A DNA stretch of 64,000 nt from Bin80 sp965208025 (GTDB taxonomy: Bacteria; Bacteroidota; Rhodothermia; Rhodothermales; Bin80), in contig OZ242302.1 of NCBI GenBank assembly GCA_965208025.1, positions 3,681,183 to 3,745,182 on the forward strand, read 5' to 3'. Under the pieces are notes generated by a model. That model did no database searches, was not told where the DNA came from, and saw nothing but the letters and a program-made list of their open reading frames with translations. Positions 18,660 through 28,250 of the stretch are shown piece after piece (position 1 is the first letter of the stretch; each line of letters opens with the position of its first letter). The position numbers were made by a program, and so were the translations under genes.

Positions 18660-19263
18660 TCTGCTGGATACGGAATGGTTTCAGATTTGGAGGTGATCCC
18701 GAATCAACAGAGGAACTGAGCGGTCTTTGCATTTGGTAAATGTTGCAATATATCTCGCCCGAAAACTTCCCGCAGTTGCGTGGAGATAAGTTTCCTGACC
18801 TATTAACTCGGTTAGAGCAAGACATCTTAACCTATCAGCCAACGCATGCGGTGATCCATACTGGAATTTAGTGATGTGTGACATCACTTTGAATTTGGGC
18901 ACATAACCGGTATGGATCTAGCAATGTTTGAAAATGGATTGACTACCCTAATTCATCGTATTGAAGCTCATGGAGATTCCGTCATGCTGTACACTCCAAG
19001 CGTAATTGGTAAGGACCCCCAAAGTAATACAGAAGTAGGTCTCTACCTTGAAAAATATTCCCTATTCATGCGCGGCATCGCACAGGATAAGGATGTGCCT
19101 CTCTGTGATCTATGCCTCATTTTGAAGTCTATCTAACCGAAGATAACAAAGAGAGGGCTGTGGTGGGATCTTAACTAGGAATGGTGTTCACCTCAATACC
19201 GATGGAAATGAATTCGTAGCTAACCTTCTGTTCAAAGAACTTCAGGGTGCACTCGGATCCTAA
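18660..19263 (+). pseudogene. Decayed SGNH/GDSL hydrolase
   Basis: Pieces of an SGNH esterase can be read in order across several frames. They are DLLTRLEQDILTYQPTHAVI with HTGI (equivalent of the TGINDV block, ends in TAG), then MFENGLTTLIHRIEAHGDSV with MLYTPSVIGKD (open frame 18912-19136), then HFEVYLTEDNKERAVVG, then GILTRNGVHLNTDGNEF with VANLLF (block V His in GVHLN). At least two frameshifts plus stops separate them, and the N-terminal GDS block is not recognisable. It ends at the TAA at 19261-19263, just touching the end of the convergent larA-like gene. Confidence 0.65.
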
Positions 19264-20540
19264 CCAATATATGGGATCGTTAGAGGCCCCTCGGGTATCA
19301 CGGCCACAGGGGTATCCGGGTTACATAGTCGGATCAATTCCTCATCAATAGCCCCCCGAATATCATCAATGGGAGTAAGATGAGCTCTACGAACCAACTC
19401 TGGGTCCAGTTCACTGAATAAACTGACGCGGCAGGTTCGAAGGATTTGCAGCAGTTTCTGCGTCTGCCATTGGTCTGGTTCAGAAAAATTTGGATGGCGG
19501 ATTGCCTCCCAAGCCTCATTTGGATTTGACCACCGTAGGATTTGATTCTTGAAAGCTCCGTGCTCAGGAAAACCATCATTGCACCGTGCTGCAGTGATGA
19601 TCAGTCCATTGTTCTCCACGATAGAATGGGCGGCAGACATCCCCTTAACACTCTGGTATAGATTGAGGTCTAAAGGATAGCCGCTATTGGTTGTCACAAC
19701 AATCGGGAACTCTTCCTCAACGCAGACCATTGCCGTCTTTTTGGAGAACGCACATCCCGCCTCATGAGCAGAGGATACCTCTCCACAGAAGTATCCGGTG
19801 ATCTGACGGTCCGTATTGAGTGTCACATTCACCAGAAAATCCACGGGGAGTAATCTTCCCGCTTCACGAACATGATTCTGAGTCGGGTTTCCCGCAAGAA
19901 CCCCCCATGTACTCTTTAGATGAGCAATGTTTGTAAACCCATGGTAGGCTTGAATAGCATGCAGGTCAGCAATCCCAGGAAAAACCGCCTTGTATCCCCC
20001 GCTAAATCCTGCCATAAAATGAGGTTCGATGAACCCAATAAGGATTCGTCGGTCCGCCTGTACGTATTCAGCAGTATAGGATACATCGTATCCATAGGGA
20101 CTACGCCCTGCGTAGAGTAAGGTGCTTAGATCCCGGGAATCATGGTTCACGATACGGTATTTGGCAGAGATTTCCGGGCCAACCATTTGAGTCAATTCTT
20201 CCTGAGTATTACTTCGATGAGCGCCGGTTCCTACGATGATGGTAACATTTCCCTTGGGGACTCCATCCAGTTCTTCAAAAAGCCACGGCAAGAGTCGATC
20301 GCCGGGGAGTGCACGAGTAATATCTGGGATGACAACGGCAAGTCTATCGCCAGAAGTGATGAGTTCGCGGAGGGGTGGCGAATTATAGGGGCGGCAAATA
20401 GATTCTATGAATGTAGCACGCTCATCAGGCAAGCCCTCAAGGTAACGCGGGCGGAGTATTGTAGCATTGAGCCCCTTCAGATCAAGGGAGAGCCCTTCGG
20501 AACCGTAATCCAACTTCACAAAATTATGATTCTCATTCAT
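19260..20540 (-). CDS. larA: LarA-like nickel-dependent racemase
   Basis: The 426-residue product matches lactate racemase LarA (DUF2088). Visible are RLAVVIPDITRALPGDRLLP, IIVGTGAHRSNTQEEL and the NHDSRD segment. Also present are GFIEPHFMAGFSGGYKAVFP, whose His and Lys match positions of the pincer-cofactor site in LarA, and KGMSAAHSIV. The start at ATG 20540 is chosen because it overlaps the end of the upstream SRPBCC frame by 8 bases (ATGAATGA), typical of coupled genes. No larBCE cofactor genes are in this window, so they must be elsewhere if it is active. Substrate could be lactate or another alpha-hydroxy acid. Confidence 0.85.
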   Translation of the reverse strand: MNENHNFVKLDYGSEGLSLDLKGLNATILRPRYLEGLPDERATFIESICRPYNSPPLRELITSGDRLAVVIPDITRALPGDRLLPWLFEELDGVPKGNVTIIVGTGAHRSNTQEELTQMVGPEISAKYRIVNHDSRDLSTLLYAGRSPYGYDVSYTAEYVQADRRILIGFIEPHFMAGFSGGYKAVFPGIADLHAIQAYHGFTNIAHLKSTWGVLAGNPTQNHVREAGRLLPVDFLVNVTLNTDRQITGYFCGEVSSAHEAGCAFSKKTAMVCVEEEFPIVVTTNSGYPLDLNLYQSVKGMSAAHSIVENNGLIITAARCNDGFPEHGAFKNQILRWSNPNEAWEAIRHPNFSEPDQWQTQKLLQILRTCRVSLFSELDPELVRRAHLTPIDDIRGAIDEELIRLCNPDTPVAVIPEGPLTIPYIG

Positions 20541-21069
20541 GGTCCGGTGGGGCAATGGAGGGAGAAGATTCAATTGGATCCGCAAGACGATCAAGAGCAG
20601 CCATTTGATCGCGCTGGATTAATGGTCGGATCACAGGTAGGAGAGACCGGCTGATGAATGATGATCCGCGTATGACCATGGTTTGCTGAATGCGAGATCT
20701 CTCATCTAATTCCTGAAACGTAACAGAACGGTAACCTAAATAAGTTGAAGTTTCTATGTTTGCATGATATTCTTGCATTGGGAGAATAGAGGTAACCGTT
20801 TATAGCCGATCGTTTCCATTGATAAATTTCATGCGAAAGGATGCTCCGAGATCCATGGGCTCCCCCTGAATTGTTTCAATTAATGCTAGATCCGGTTGCC
20901 ACAGTCTTTGTCGGCTTGGATCCATGAAAGTCCACCATGAATCAGTTACAGGAGCATGGACGCGAGTAGTTGCCGAAAAATGAACTTCCTCAACGAAGAG
21001 ACCCATGATCACGAACGTGAGTAAGCCCGATGTGAGTAGCACTGAGGATGTATACAAGAATCTCTTCAT
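20533..21069 (-). pseudogene. SRPBCC (START-like) protein interrupted by one in-frame stop
   Basis: The reading frame from ATG 21069 encodes a membrane-anchored SRPBCC protein: an N-terminal hydrophobic helix (FLYTSSVLLTSGLLTFVIMG), then HAPVTDSWWTFMDPSRQRLW and DLGASFRMKFINGNDRL. A TAA at 20800-20802 breaks it, but the same frame continues with YLGYRSVTFQELDERSRIQQ and a C-terminal helix (ISRSLLPVIRPLIQRDQ), ending at 20533. The full length (178 codons) is normal for the family. The stop may be a true nonsense mutation or a sequence error. It is directly upstream of and overlaps the larA-like gene. Confidence 0.7.
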
Positions 21070-21104
21070 ACTGACCTGAATAAATAGTAGATCAAATTCG
21101 GCCT

Positions 21105-22232
21105 ATGGTTGTACGCTCCGAATCGTACCTTGACACAATGGATAAACAACAAGCACCAATTCCCGCTCCAAAAGGGCGTGCTACGGCAACAAATCCTCCT
21201 ACGAGATTTGATCCAGTAACTATTGAACTGGATCTGGATGCTCTAGAGCCAAGTGAGATTAGGCAAACGTCTACCCAATTCTACGAAGATACTTCAAGAT
21301 CTATTCTTGTGAGTAATGATTCACCAGATATTGGGTTTACTTGGGGAATTAATCCATACAGGGGGTGCGAGCATGGTTGTATTTATTGTTATGCGCGGCC
21401 GAGTCACGAGTATCTGGGATGGAGTGCAGGGCTTGATTTTGAAACAAAAATCATGGTGAAGCGGGATGCGCCTGATCTATTGAGTAAAGAACTACAGAAG
21501 CGTTCTTGGAAACCAGAGGTGATTTCACTCTCTGGAAATACCGATCCCTACCAGCCAATAGAGCGTCAATTCAAGTTAACTCGTGGCTGTCTGCAAATCC
21601 TTTCAGATCATCGTAACCCCGTTGGAATCATCACCAAGAACCATCTAGTGACCAGAGATTTAGATATCTTGGCTCCAATGGCTAAGCTTGGAATTGCTCG
21701 TGTCATGATTTCGGTCACGACTCTCCGAGATGAGATTGCACGTATGATGGAGCCGCGAACCAGTATGCCTGCACGTAGATTAGACGCGATAGAAGAACTC
21801 TCTGAGGCAGGAATCCCTACTGGTGTAATGGTAGCCCCTGTGGTTCCTGGACTGACTGATGAAGAGGTTCCTGCGATCATTGAGGCTGCCGCAAATCGGG
21901 GAGCGGTACGAGCAGGCTACATATTACTCCGTCTTCCAGGGCCTGTCGCACCTCTTTTTGAAGAATGGTTAGACCGTTCTTTTCCTGAGCGCAAAGAGAA
22001 AATCATTCGACGGATTAAAGAGGTTCGTTCAGGAAAGCTTAACGATCCACGGTTTGGTCATCGCATGCGTGGAGAGGGAGTCTGGGCGGATACTCTGAGC
22101 ACTCTCTTTCAAATGACCTGCAGGAAGTATAACATGAATCAACCAATCCAGCCTTTAAGGACGGATAGATTCATTCGGCATCCAAGTAACCAGCTTAATT
22201 TATTTGATACATATAGCATATCTGGAGCGTAA
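21105..22232 (+). CDS. PA0069-family radical SAM protein
   Basis: The 375-residue protein has the 4Fe-4S cysteines in CEHGCIYCYARPSHEYLG (CxxxCxxC, about residues 87-94). Flanking family segments are WGINPYRG, EVISLSGNTDPYQPIE and ITKNHLVTRDLDIL, with VMVAPVVPGLTD and a C-terminal RFGHRMRGEG. This is the PA0069/Rv2578c group, related to spore photoproduct lyase; its reaction is not established. The ATG at 21138 (MDKQQAP) is an alternative start. It is transcribed away from the SRPBCC/larA pair, with only 35 bases between. Confidence 0.88.
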   Translation: MVVRSESYLDTMDKQQAPIPAPKGRATATNPPTRFDPVTIELDLDALEPSEIRQTSTQFYEDTSRSILVSNDSPDIGFTWGINPYRGCEHGCIYCYARPSHEYLGWSAGLDFETKIMVKRDAPDLLSKELQKRSWKPEVISLSGNTDPYQPIERQFKLTRGCLQILSDHRNPVGIITKNHLVTRDLDILAPMAKLGIARVMISVTTLRDEIARMMEPRTSMPARRLDAIEELSEAGIPTGVMVAPVVPGLTDEEVPAIIEAAANRGAVRAGYILLRLPGPVAPLFEEWLDRSFPERKEKIIRRIKEVRSGKLNDPRFGHRMRGEGVWADTLSTLFQMTCRKYNMNQPIQPLRTDRFIRHPSNQLNLFDTYSISGA

Positions 22233-22664
22233 TTTTTCAATACAGACTCTGTCCATTTGCAGCTACCAAGTTCAACATACTCAGGACTCTTCAATTGCTC
22301 AGAAAAGATGCGTAGAACTATATCGGCTAATCAATAGATGCGGACAGATAAATATCCTTTCATCAACCGAATATTTTCTGCACTTCTTGGACTTGTTGAG
22401 TTGGATTTCTTGGGTGAAGAGTTTACTGGGTGAGTCAATTTCAGATGCGTAAATGAAGGACTACCTCAATTTGAGTTGAATGAGCAATTCTGATAGCTTA
22501 AATATGGTTGGACTCACGGCTGACCAACGTTGAGGAGATGAGAGTCAATAAATAATAATGCCTGTCTGCCGTTTAGTCATACAATAAGAGGCCTATATGA
22601 GATTATCATGGGCAGTCGAGCACCAGAGGAGCACGCATTAGTGACAAACTTGTGGGGATATAAA
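22233..22664. other. Intergenic, no gene recognised
   Basis: The spacer between the radical SAM gene and the convergent methylase gene has no open frame that resembles a protein and no clear terminator hairpin. Confidence 0.5.
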
Positions 22665-25556
22665 TTATTCATTTGGTCTACTTGACTTTCCTCCATGTAC
22701 ACTGGGCTCTGCACACCATTGCTCTCTTAGGATTGCCAGCTGATCAAGTACATCAACCTTCAATTGAAGGAGGTCAATCAGAACTGCGCGGTCCAGTTCT
22801 TTGCGCACTTCATCCCGGTACGCTTCATTTGCTGGCCGCAGACTCTTATTTTGAAACTCCTCAAAGATCTTCCGACTAAGATCTATTTGCTCCTCGGAGA
22901 GACGATCCGCATCTAAGGATAAGAGTTCTGGTAAGCGTGTAATTGTCAATATGGAGCGCCCTTGTTGCTGACGCGAACCTGCCCACCAGAACGAGATCAG
23001 TCCTGGAGTGGTATTGGCCCAAAGCACTACCGGAATCTCCCACGAATCCTTCGTCAGGAAATTTGGCCATGCTCTTCCACCAAGGGAGAGTTGCGGGGTC
23101 AGGCAGGCAGCAAGTGACTGAGAATTCAACCTGAAGTCACGGTTATAATGAAGCCGGGATGCACCCTTCTGCCACAGGTCGGCAGCCTGCTCCCGATGCC
23201 CCGGTCGGCTTCGGCCCTGACTATCCGGCGCAACGATCAGGCAGCGCTCCCGATCTGCATTGTGCCCCCATAATACTGGATATTCAGGCGTTCGCGTCAG
23301 GGCCTCAATATCAAAGGGGCCGCGCGGTTTTCCCCCACGGGTTAACCCGTTCATGTCCCGATCAAGGAATCCACGGTGTCCAAGCTTTTCCAGTTTGCAG
23401 ACAGGTATTGTTACAGGTCTCCCCATCCGAGGTAACAGCAGCTTCCCCTGTTCCAGCGAGTTCATGAAGAGCATCAATCCTGTCTCTCGCACCCCAAGAC
23501 CTGTCCAAGCTTTTGTACGTACATAGTTCCCTGCTTCCTGGGATGGAGTCCACGGGATCGTTCCAACATCCACCCCCTGATCCCGTCGCTTTTGCTCAAT
23601 CTGTTGAGCGGTCACCAATCCTTCCAGAAGTGTCTTCGGTCTTGCCAGGAGGTTGACGACCATGAGATCCTCTACGTCTTCCGTGCTCTCTTTTTTTCGC
23701 GTAGCCACCAGCAACACCTCGGCTATTCCCGTATCCGCAGAGAATGCCCGATCGGTACTCCCCTCGCTTGCAATCCCCACAATCAAGATCTCTTCATACT
23801 GCGCACGGATCAATGTACGTGCATTCTCCCAGGCCCGCCCCTGCAAAAAGGATGCAGGCAGAACCAGTGCCAGTATGCCCCCCGGTCGCAGTTTGGCATG
23901 GGCCAAGTCAATGAAGTTGGACGCAAGACCTGCATTCCCGTGACCGGCAGGTAGCTTCAAGTCCTTGCGGATCTCCTTGAGGCGAGCCGACATCTTGCTC
24001 TGTTCCTCCTCTTTGGTCCTGAATCCGGCGAACGACGGCACAGGTATCCCAGTCGCTTCATGATTCGTCGGTCGGGTAAAGGGCGGATTCATGATCACCA
24101 GATCCATGCTTTCATGTGGAAGATCCACGGTACCCGTCTCGGCATTCTCTTCCACAACCCCCTGCCCAGAGAGCGCCGTTCGTCCTGTTCCAAACAGTGG
24201 ATGGGTTTGATCCGACTGGATCAGATCCAGCGATCCAATGGATACATCCTCCTCATTCTCCCTCTCTCCATAGAGCATATTGATCACGCGTGTATGGTGG
24301 AATGTCTTACCGGGATGGATCCCCGAGAGGGTTGCGGCGGTCAGGTGCACCGCCGAGGGCAGAATGTCGGCAGCAGTCAACACACGTTCCATCATTCGGG
24401 CATGGAGCGCGCCATCATGTCCACCCGTTCGGCGGTAGCGCGAGGCAAGTGCATGATACGCCGCGCCAAGGAGTGCACCCGTGCCACAGGCAAGATCGGC
24501 CACCTTGAGGGCCGTGATCTGGTCGGGATCCGACCAATCCACAGCGAGGCGGGACACCGCCAGTTCAGCCAAGAGCGCAGAGGACGCAGGAAGCGTATAG
24601 AATGTTGCCAAAAACTTGCGATCCGTTATGAGTTGCTGAAACATGCGCCCAGACAGATCCTGAATATCCGCTGCACCAAAGCTTTGGAGTTCAGAGGACA
24701 TCTTGTGTAGTTGCGCAAGGACCGCATGCGCTTCGCGGTCTGGCAGGATCTTCAACAGTTCCGAGGCCGAATGGAAGATCGGCCAGTAGTTGATGTTCAG
24801 GATCTCTTTCCAGCAGTCCAGTATGTCATACTTCCGAAAGATCCCATGATCGGTTTGGAGCGCGCCCAGATCCTGGATCTCCGTATGCAGGCGCGCAAGT
24901 CGCATATGAAAGATGACCGCATTGGCCAGAATGGCCATTGCCATTCGGGTCGTTTGCAGCCCCTCTTCCTGATGGAGTTGTTGGGCTAGTTGATGAAGAA
25001 CATACGCAGGAGCACGGAATGAGAGATGACCAGCGGTCTGACTGACGGCGACCTCAAGAATGATCGTTCCTCGGGCAACGCGTTGCTCCGAGAGGGCAAC
25101 CGTTTCGATACAGTCCGCTAACTCATTCAATCCTCCCTCAAGCCATCCAATTGCCGGCCAGCGGACGATCGGATCAAATAAATTGTCCTCGTCTTCATAG
25201 GAGAATATGGCATAGGCGTAGCGACCGGTACGCACCGCATGGGCAAGATCCGCCTGATTCACCTGTCGGAGCGAGGTTGGAAGCTTGATGGCGATGCACT
25301 GTTCCACTTTTTCACCCGACTGACGGATCAACTGCATCAGCCGACCCTTTGCATCCTTGGCAAGGTTAGAAGCTGGCGCAAACTCGGACTCTATAATGAC
25401 GGTGAGGCGTTCCTGATGGGAGATCACCAGATCGGGCTGCTTCATCTTGTCCATGAACACACCAGTCTGTTCGGCCCCCACCGTCCAGCCAGGGTGTTTG
25501 GCTCTCAGACATTCAGCAAGCTTCGTGTTGATCGCTTTTTCAGTGTTGGTTGGCAT
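22665..25556 (-). CDS. Large N6-adenine DNA methylase with putative N-terminal nuclease domain (type IIG-like)
   Basis: The 963-residue product has the amino-methyltransferase motifs ADLACGTGALLG (motif I, about residue 355) and DLVIMNPPF (motif IV, about 490), followed by NFIDLAHAKLRPGGILALVL. The N-terminal ~100 residues contain QPDLVI and, 12 residues on, IIESEFA. This is a D-(x)n-ExE-like pattern compatible with a PD-(D/E)XK nuclease, though the usual catalytic Lys is not obvious. The C-terminal ~350 residues would be the DNA-recognition part. The gene looks richer in G+C than its neighbours, suggesting transfer. No separate restriction or specificity gene is adjacent, so it may be a one-chain restriction-modification enzyme or another methylase-based defence protein. 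Confidence 0.82.
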   Translation of the reverse strand: MPTNTEKAINTKLAECLRAKHPGWTVGAEQTGVFMDKMKQPDLVISHQERLTVIIESEFAPASNLAKDAKGRLMQLIRQSGEKVEQCIAIKLPTSLRQVNQADLAHAVRTGRYAYAIFSYEDEDNLFDPIVRWPAIGWLEGGLNELADCIETVALSEQRVARGTIILEVAVSQTAGHLSFRAPAYVLHQLAQQLHQEEGLQTTRMAMAILANAVIFHMRLARLHTEIQDLGALQTDHGIFRKYDILDCWKEILNINYWPIFHSASELLKILPDREAHAVLAQLHKMSSELQSFGAADIQDLSGRMFQQLITDRKFLATFYTLPASSALLAELAVSRLAVDWSDPDQITALKVADLACGTGALLGAAYHALASRYRRTGGHDGALHARMMERVLTAADILPSAVHLTAATLSGIHPGKTFHHTRVINMLYGERENEEDVSIGSLDLIQSDQTHPLFGTGRTALSGQGVVEENAETGTVDLPHESMDLVIMNPPFTRPTNHEATGIPVPSFAGFRTKEEEQSKMSARLKEIRKDLKLPAGHGNAGLASNFIDLAHAKLRPGGILALVLPASFLQGRAWENARTLIRAQYEEILIVGIASEGSTDRAFSADTGIAEVLLVATRKKESTEDVEDLMVVNLLARPKTLLEGLVTAQQIEQKRRDQGVDVGTIPWTPSQEAGNYVRTKAWTGLGVRETGLMLFMNSLEQGKLLLPRMGRPVTIPVCKLEKLGHRGFLDRDMNGLTRGGKPRGPFDIEALTRTPEYPVLWGHNADRERCLIVAPDSQGRSRPGHREQAADLWQKGASRLHYNRDFRLNSQSLAACLTPQLSLGGRAWPNFLTKDSWEIPVVLWANTTPGLISFWWAGSRQQQGRSILTITRLPELLSLDADRLSEEQIDLSRKIFEEFQNKSLRPANEAYRDEVRKELDRAVLIDLLQLKVDVLDQLAILREQWCAEPSVHGGKSSRPNE

Positions 25557-26596
25557 GGATGAGGTAGAATCCAGGGGGCGGCGGAAAAGAAATATACTCC
25601 AAACGGGATTAGTGAAGAGAAACCAGGTGTTTGGCGATAAGCAGGTGAGAAGATATATTTGGTGGATTTTGGGACAACCACGGTATGAATGATCAATTTC
25701 AGTTAAGTATTCTCATTGATAAATTTACGCACTAAGGAATCAGCGCAAGTTGGCACGGCAGCAAAAAATCAAATCGGAGAATCATTATCAGGCGCAGGAT
25801 TGCAAAATGGAAGCAGGAAAATCAGCACAGTAATCTAGATCATATTGTCCGTAACTTATTGGGAACTAAGCAATAACTTTGATGCGTGAAACTAGAGAAT
25901 ATAACAAGGTCTGCCAATGGTGCGTTAGAGAATCCCTGCAAGAATAGAAATTGAATTCAGGACTAAATCGGTATATGCTTTACAGGAGTGTTCAAATTTT
26001 ACGGTGATTATAAACTTAGGACGGTGGTGATCATGGACCCCGAGTATACGAGTCAGATATGCAGTGGATGTCAATTTGTAGGCAAAGCGAACCGCTAATT
26101 ACAAAGCAAATTCAAGTATGTGCCATGCGGACTCACGGATCATAATGCATCTGCATACATACTGGCCTCTCGGATGAATTAGCTGGGAGGAGCATTCTCA
26201 TGGACATATTGATCGTCAAATGGAAATGCGGGTTACTAAAGTATATAATCCCCATAAATTACCATGAACACGGGATGTCGTTGAGATAGCAGAGCGGTTG
26301 AAACATCGGAAATAAACCTGTTTTCCATCGTTCAGCAGGCATCCCCAACCATTTGTTATGGAAAACGTCATAACTAAATCGGTGATTATTCATAGGAGAT
26401 TCATTTTCAAAATGGAATAGAGAACAATAGAGTTTTAAACATCAGAGATCTTGCGATACGGTTCAATCATTATTGGGTAGTTGAACGTTCAATGCCATTG
26501 AAATGTATCCTCTATACCAATAGAGCATCATGTCAATAAGCATTTATCAAACGAATCAAATTTTCCAAAATATCTTCTAAATACGCACAGAACATC
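25557..26596. other. Long non-coding stretch containing a TnpB remnant
   Basis: About 1 kb lies between the methylase and the VOC gene. The only recognisable content is the decayed TnpB at 25882-26182, described separately. The rest is AT-rich and without readable genes. Confidence 0.55.
25882..26182 (+). pseudogene. Decayed TnpB (IS200/IS605-type OrfB) remnant
   Basis: The C-terminal zinc-ribbon end of TnpB is readable from about 26009: GDYKLRTVVIMDPEYTSQ, then ICSGCQFVGKANR, a TAA stop, LQSKFKYVPCGLTDHNASAY and ILASRMN. The family pattern is DPxYTSQxCxxCG, then FxCxxCG, then NAAxNI. Here the third zinc Cys has become Tyr (KYVPC). Shortly before it, 25882-25996 reads MRETREYNKVCQWCVRESLQ, a stop, then LNSGLNRYMLYRSVQ, which resembles an N-terminal TnpB segment. 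The central RuvC part is missing, so this is an internally deleted, non-functional copy. Confidence 0.55.
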
Positions 26597-27028
26597 ATGA
26601 GTAAACTTGAATTGGGGGCATTTTCAATCAGCTTATCGGTCAAAGACCTTGCAGTGTCAGGTGAATTCTATCAGAAGTTGGGTTTTGAAGTTCTTCAGCG
26701 AGGTGAAAATCACCTGATCATGATCAATGGAACCACAATTATTGGGCTTTTTGAGGGCATGTTTGAGGGGAATATTCTCACCTTCAACCCAAGGTTTTTC
26801 ACAAGACCCGACACAGAGGGGGAACGAATAGACAATGGATACTCTGACCAATTCATGGATGTAAGGGAAATTCAAAAACATCTCAAAGATAGGGGATTAG
26901 AACTGATCTCCGAAGTTGATGAAGTGGAAAATCCGTATGGACCTGGCAGTATCATGCTTCTTGATCCCGATGGGAATACGATACTAGTTGACCAGTTCTT
27001 TCATCATCCAGAAATTCCCCAAGAATAA
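26597..27028 (+). CDS. VOC (glyoxalase/bleomycin resistance-like) family protein
   Basis: The 143-residue single-domain protein has the paired beta-alpha-beta-beta-beta pattern of the vicinal oxygen chelate fold: SISLSVKDLAVSGEFYQKLG, then HLIMINGTTIIGLFEG, later VREIQKHLKDRGLEL and GSIMLLDPDGNTILVDQ. The last segment is the usual metal-binding strand with Asp-Pro-Asp-Gly. Substrate cannot be told from sequence; such proteins act as lyases, dioxygenases or binding proteins. It lies 97 bases before lexA on the same strand. Confidence 0.85.
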   Translation: MSKLELGAFSISLSVKDLAVSGEFYQKLGFEVLQRGENHLIMINGTTIIGLFEGMFEGNILTFNPRFFTRPDTEGERIDNGYSDQFMDVREIQKHLKDRGLELISEVDEVENPYGPGSIMLLDPDGNTILVDQFFHHPEIPQE

Positions 27029-27125
27029 TACACATATAATAACAATCATTGATAACGGCATCGCTGGAACCCATACGTCATATAAATGTATAATATTTAG
27101 TATATAAACTTAACTCTTCAATTCG

Positions 27126-27797
27126 ATGCCAAGACCATTGACCAAAAAACAACAAGCTGTACTGGACTTTATCATTATGTACGACGAGAAAGGTTTAGGA
27201 TGGCCAAAATATGAAGATTTCATTGAAGAATTTGGATTCAAGTCTTCTAACAGTATCACTCAGAATCTGAAGGCTCTTCAAACGAAAGGATACCTCATTC
27301 ACGCAGAGGGTGGATTCCAGTTGAAACCTAAGAATGGGAAATCATCCGTTGGAATTCCTATTCTTGGTGAGATCACGGCAGGCACCTTGCAGGAGGCAGT
27401 TGAATCTAACTTAGGGACAATCACGTTGGATATCCTTTTTCCCAATCTCGATCGTGTTTTTGCCGTCCGTGTTCGGGGACATTCAATGACTGGCGCAGAA
27501 ATTCATGATGGAGATTATGTCCTTTTGGTGGATGACGATATTCCCGATGGGGGGATTGGAGCAGTACTGTATAACGGAGAAACCTCCCTGAAGAGAGTCT
27601 TCATGGATCATCATGGGCTCCGCCTCGAGCCAGCCAACCCAGAATTTGATGAAATCATCATTTCTCCTGATATTTTTGAGGAGGTAAAAATTTTGGGGAG
27701 ATACATTGGGCATGTGAATAAACGGGGAATCCGCAAAGCCCCCCAGATGTACCAGATTTCAACCAGACACTATTCCCCATTTAGTGGGAAAGTTTAG
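27126..27797 (+). CDS. lexA: LexA-family SOS repressor
   Basis: The 223-residue product has an N-terminal winged helix (LTKKQQAVLDFI, then YEDFIEEFGFKSSNSITQNL) and a C-terminal S24 self-cleavage domain. The cleavage site is Ala85-Gly86 (EITAGTLQE), the nucleophile is Ser120 (VRGHSMTGAEIHDGDYVLL) and the general base is Lys156 (GETSLKRVF). All three are present, so RecA-stimulated autocleavage should be possible. There are ~20 extra residues at the C terminus compared with the E. coli protein. I could not identify an operator in the short AT-rich upstream region. It may alternatively be a LexA-like prophage-type repressor, but no phage genes are nearby. Confidence 0.87.
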   Translation: MPRPLTKKQQAVLDFIIMYDEKGLGWPKYEDFIEEFGFKSSNSITQNLKALQTKGYLIHAEGGFQLKPKNGKSSVGIPILGEITAGTLQEAVESNLGTITLDILFPNLDRVFAVRVRGHSMTGAEIHDGDYVLLVDDDIPDGGIGAVLYNGETSLKRVFMDHHGLRLEPANPEFDEIIISPDIFEEVKILGRYIGHVNKRGIRKAPQMYQISTRHYSPFSGKV

Positions 27798-28250
27798 CCC
27801 CTCATGGTTCCGACATAGGGCTCCATTAGAGATTTTAAATCCATTCATCATGAAAGGATGTGTGGGAACGTATTTCATTGTTCCTTGAATTTGATTCCCC
27901 CAAATCCAGTATCATCGGCAATGACGGGATGGTAGATTGGCTGGGTATCAGTTTTGCAGCGATACACTTGTCTGGAAGACCATGAACCGTATCCTGATTC
28001 GGTAACCCCAGATTTAGATCTGAATTATCTTCAACAATCAATGAAAGGTTCTCGCTCATAGATTACACTCATCATAGACTGATCGGTGGCCAGCTATGGA
28101 GTAAGTCAACAATCGGAACGACCTAAGGATGGCTTCTGTTGATCGATTTAATTGGACTTTACAGCCGCATTTAGACCATCTTAAACCTTCCGACTTGCAC
28201 CACTAACGCTTGCTGTGGTCTCCTCTTTGCCCGCATTGGAGTGCCTAAAT
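27798..28250. other. Intergenic, no gene recognised
   Basis: This spacer between lexA and the insertion element has a minus-strand open frame (27835-28059) with no recognisable family and no start signal, so it is not called as a gene. Confidence 0.45.

Noticed and set aside
22943..25562. Several long plus-strand open frames opposite the methylase gene (such as 24060-24710)
   Set aside because: They are antisense shadows of the G+C-rich methylase gene, and their products have no recognisable motifs.
27835..28059. Minus-strand 74-codon frame between lexA and the insertion element
   Set aside because: It looked slightly protein-like, but I could not match it to any family or find a start signal.
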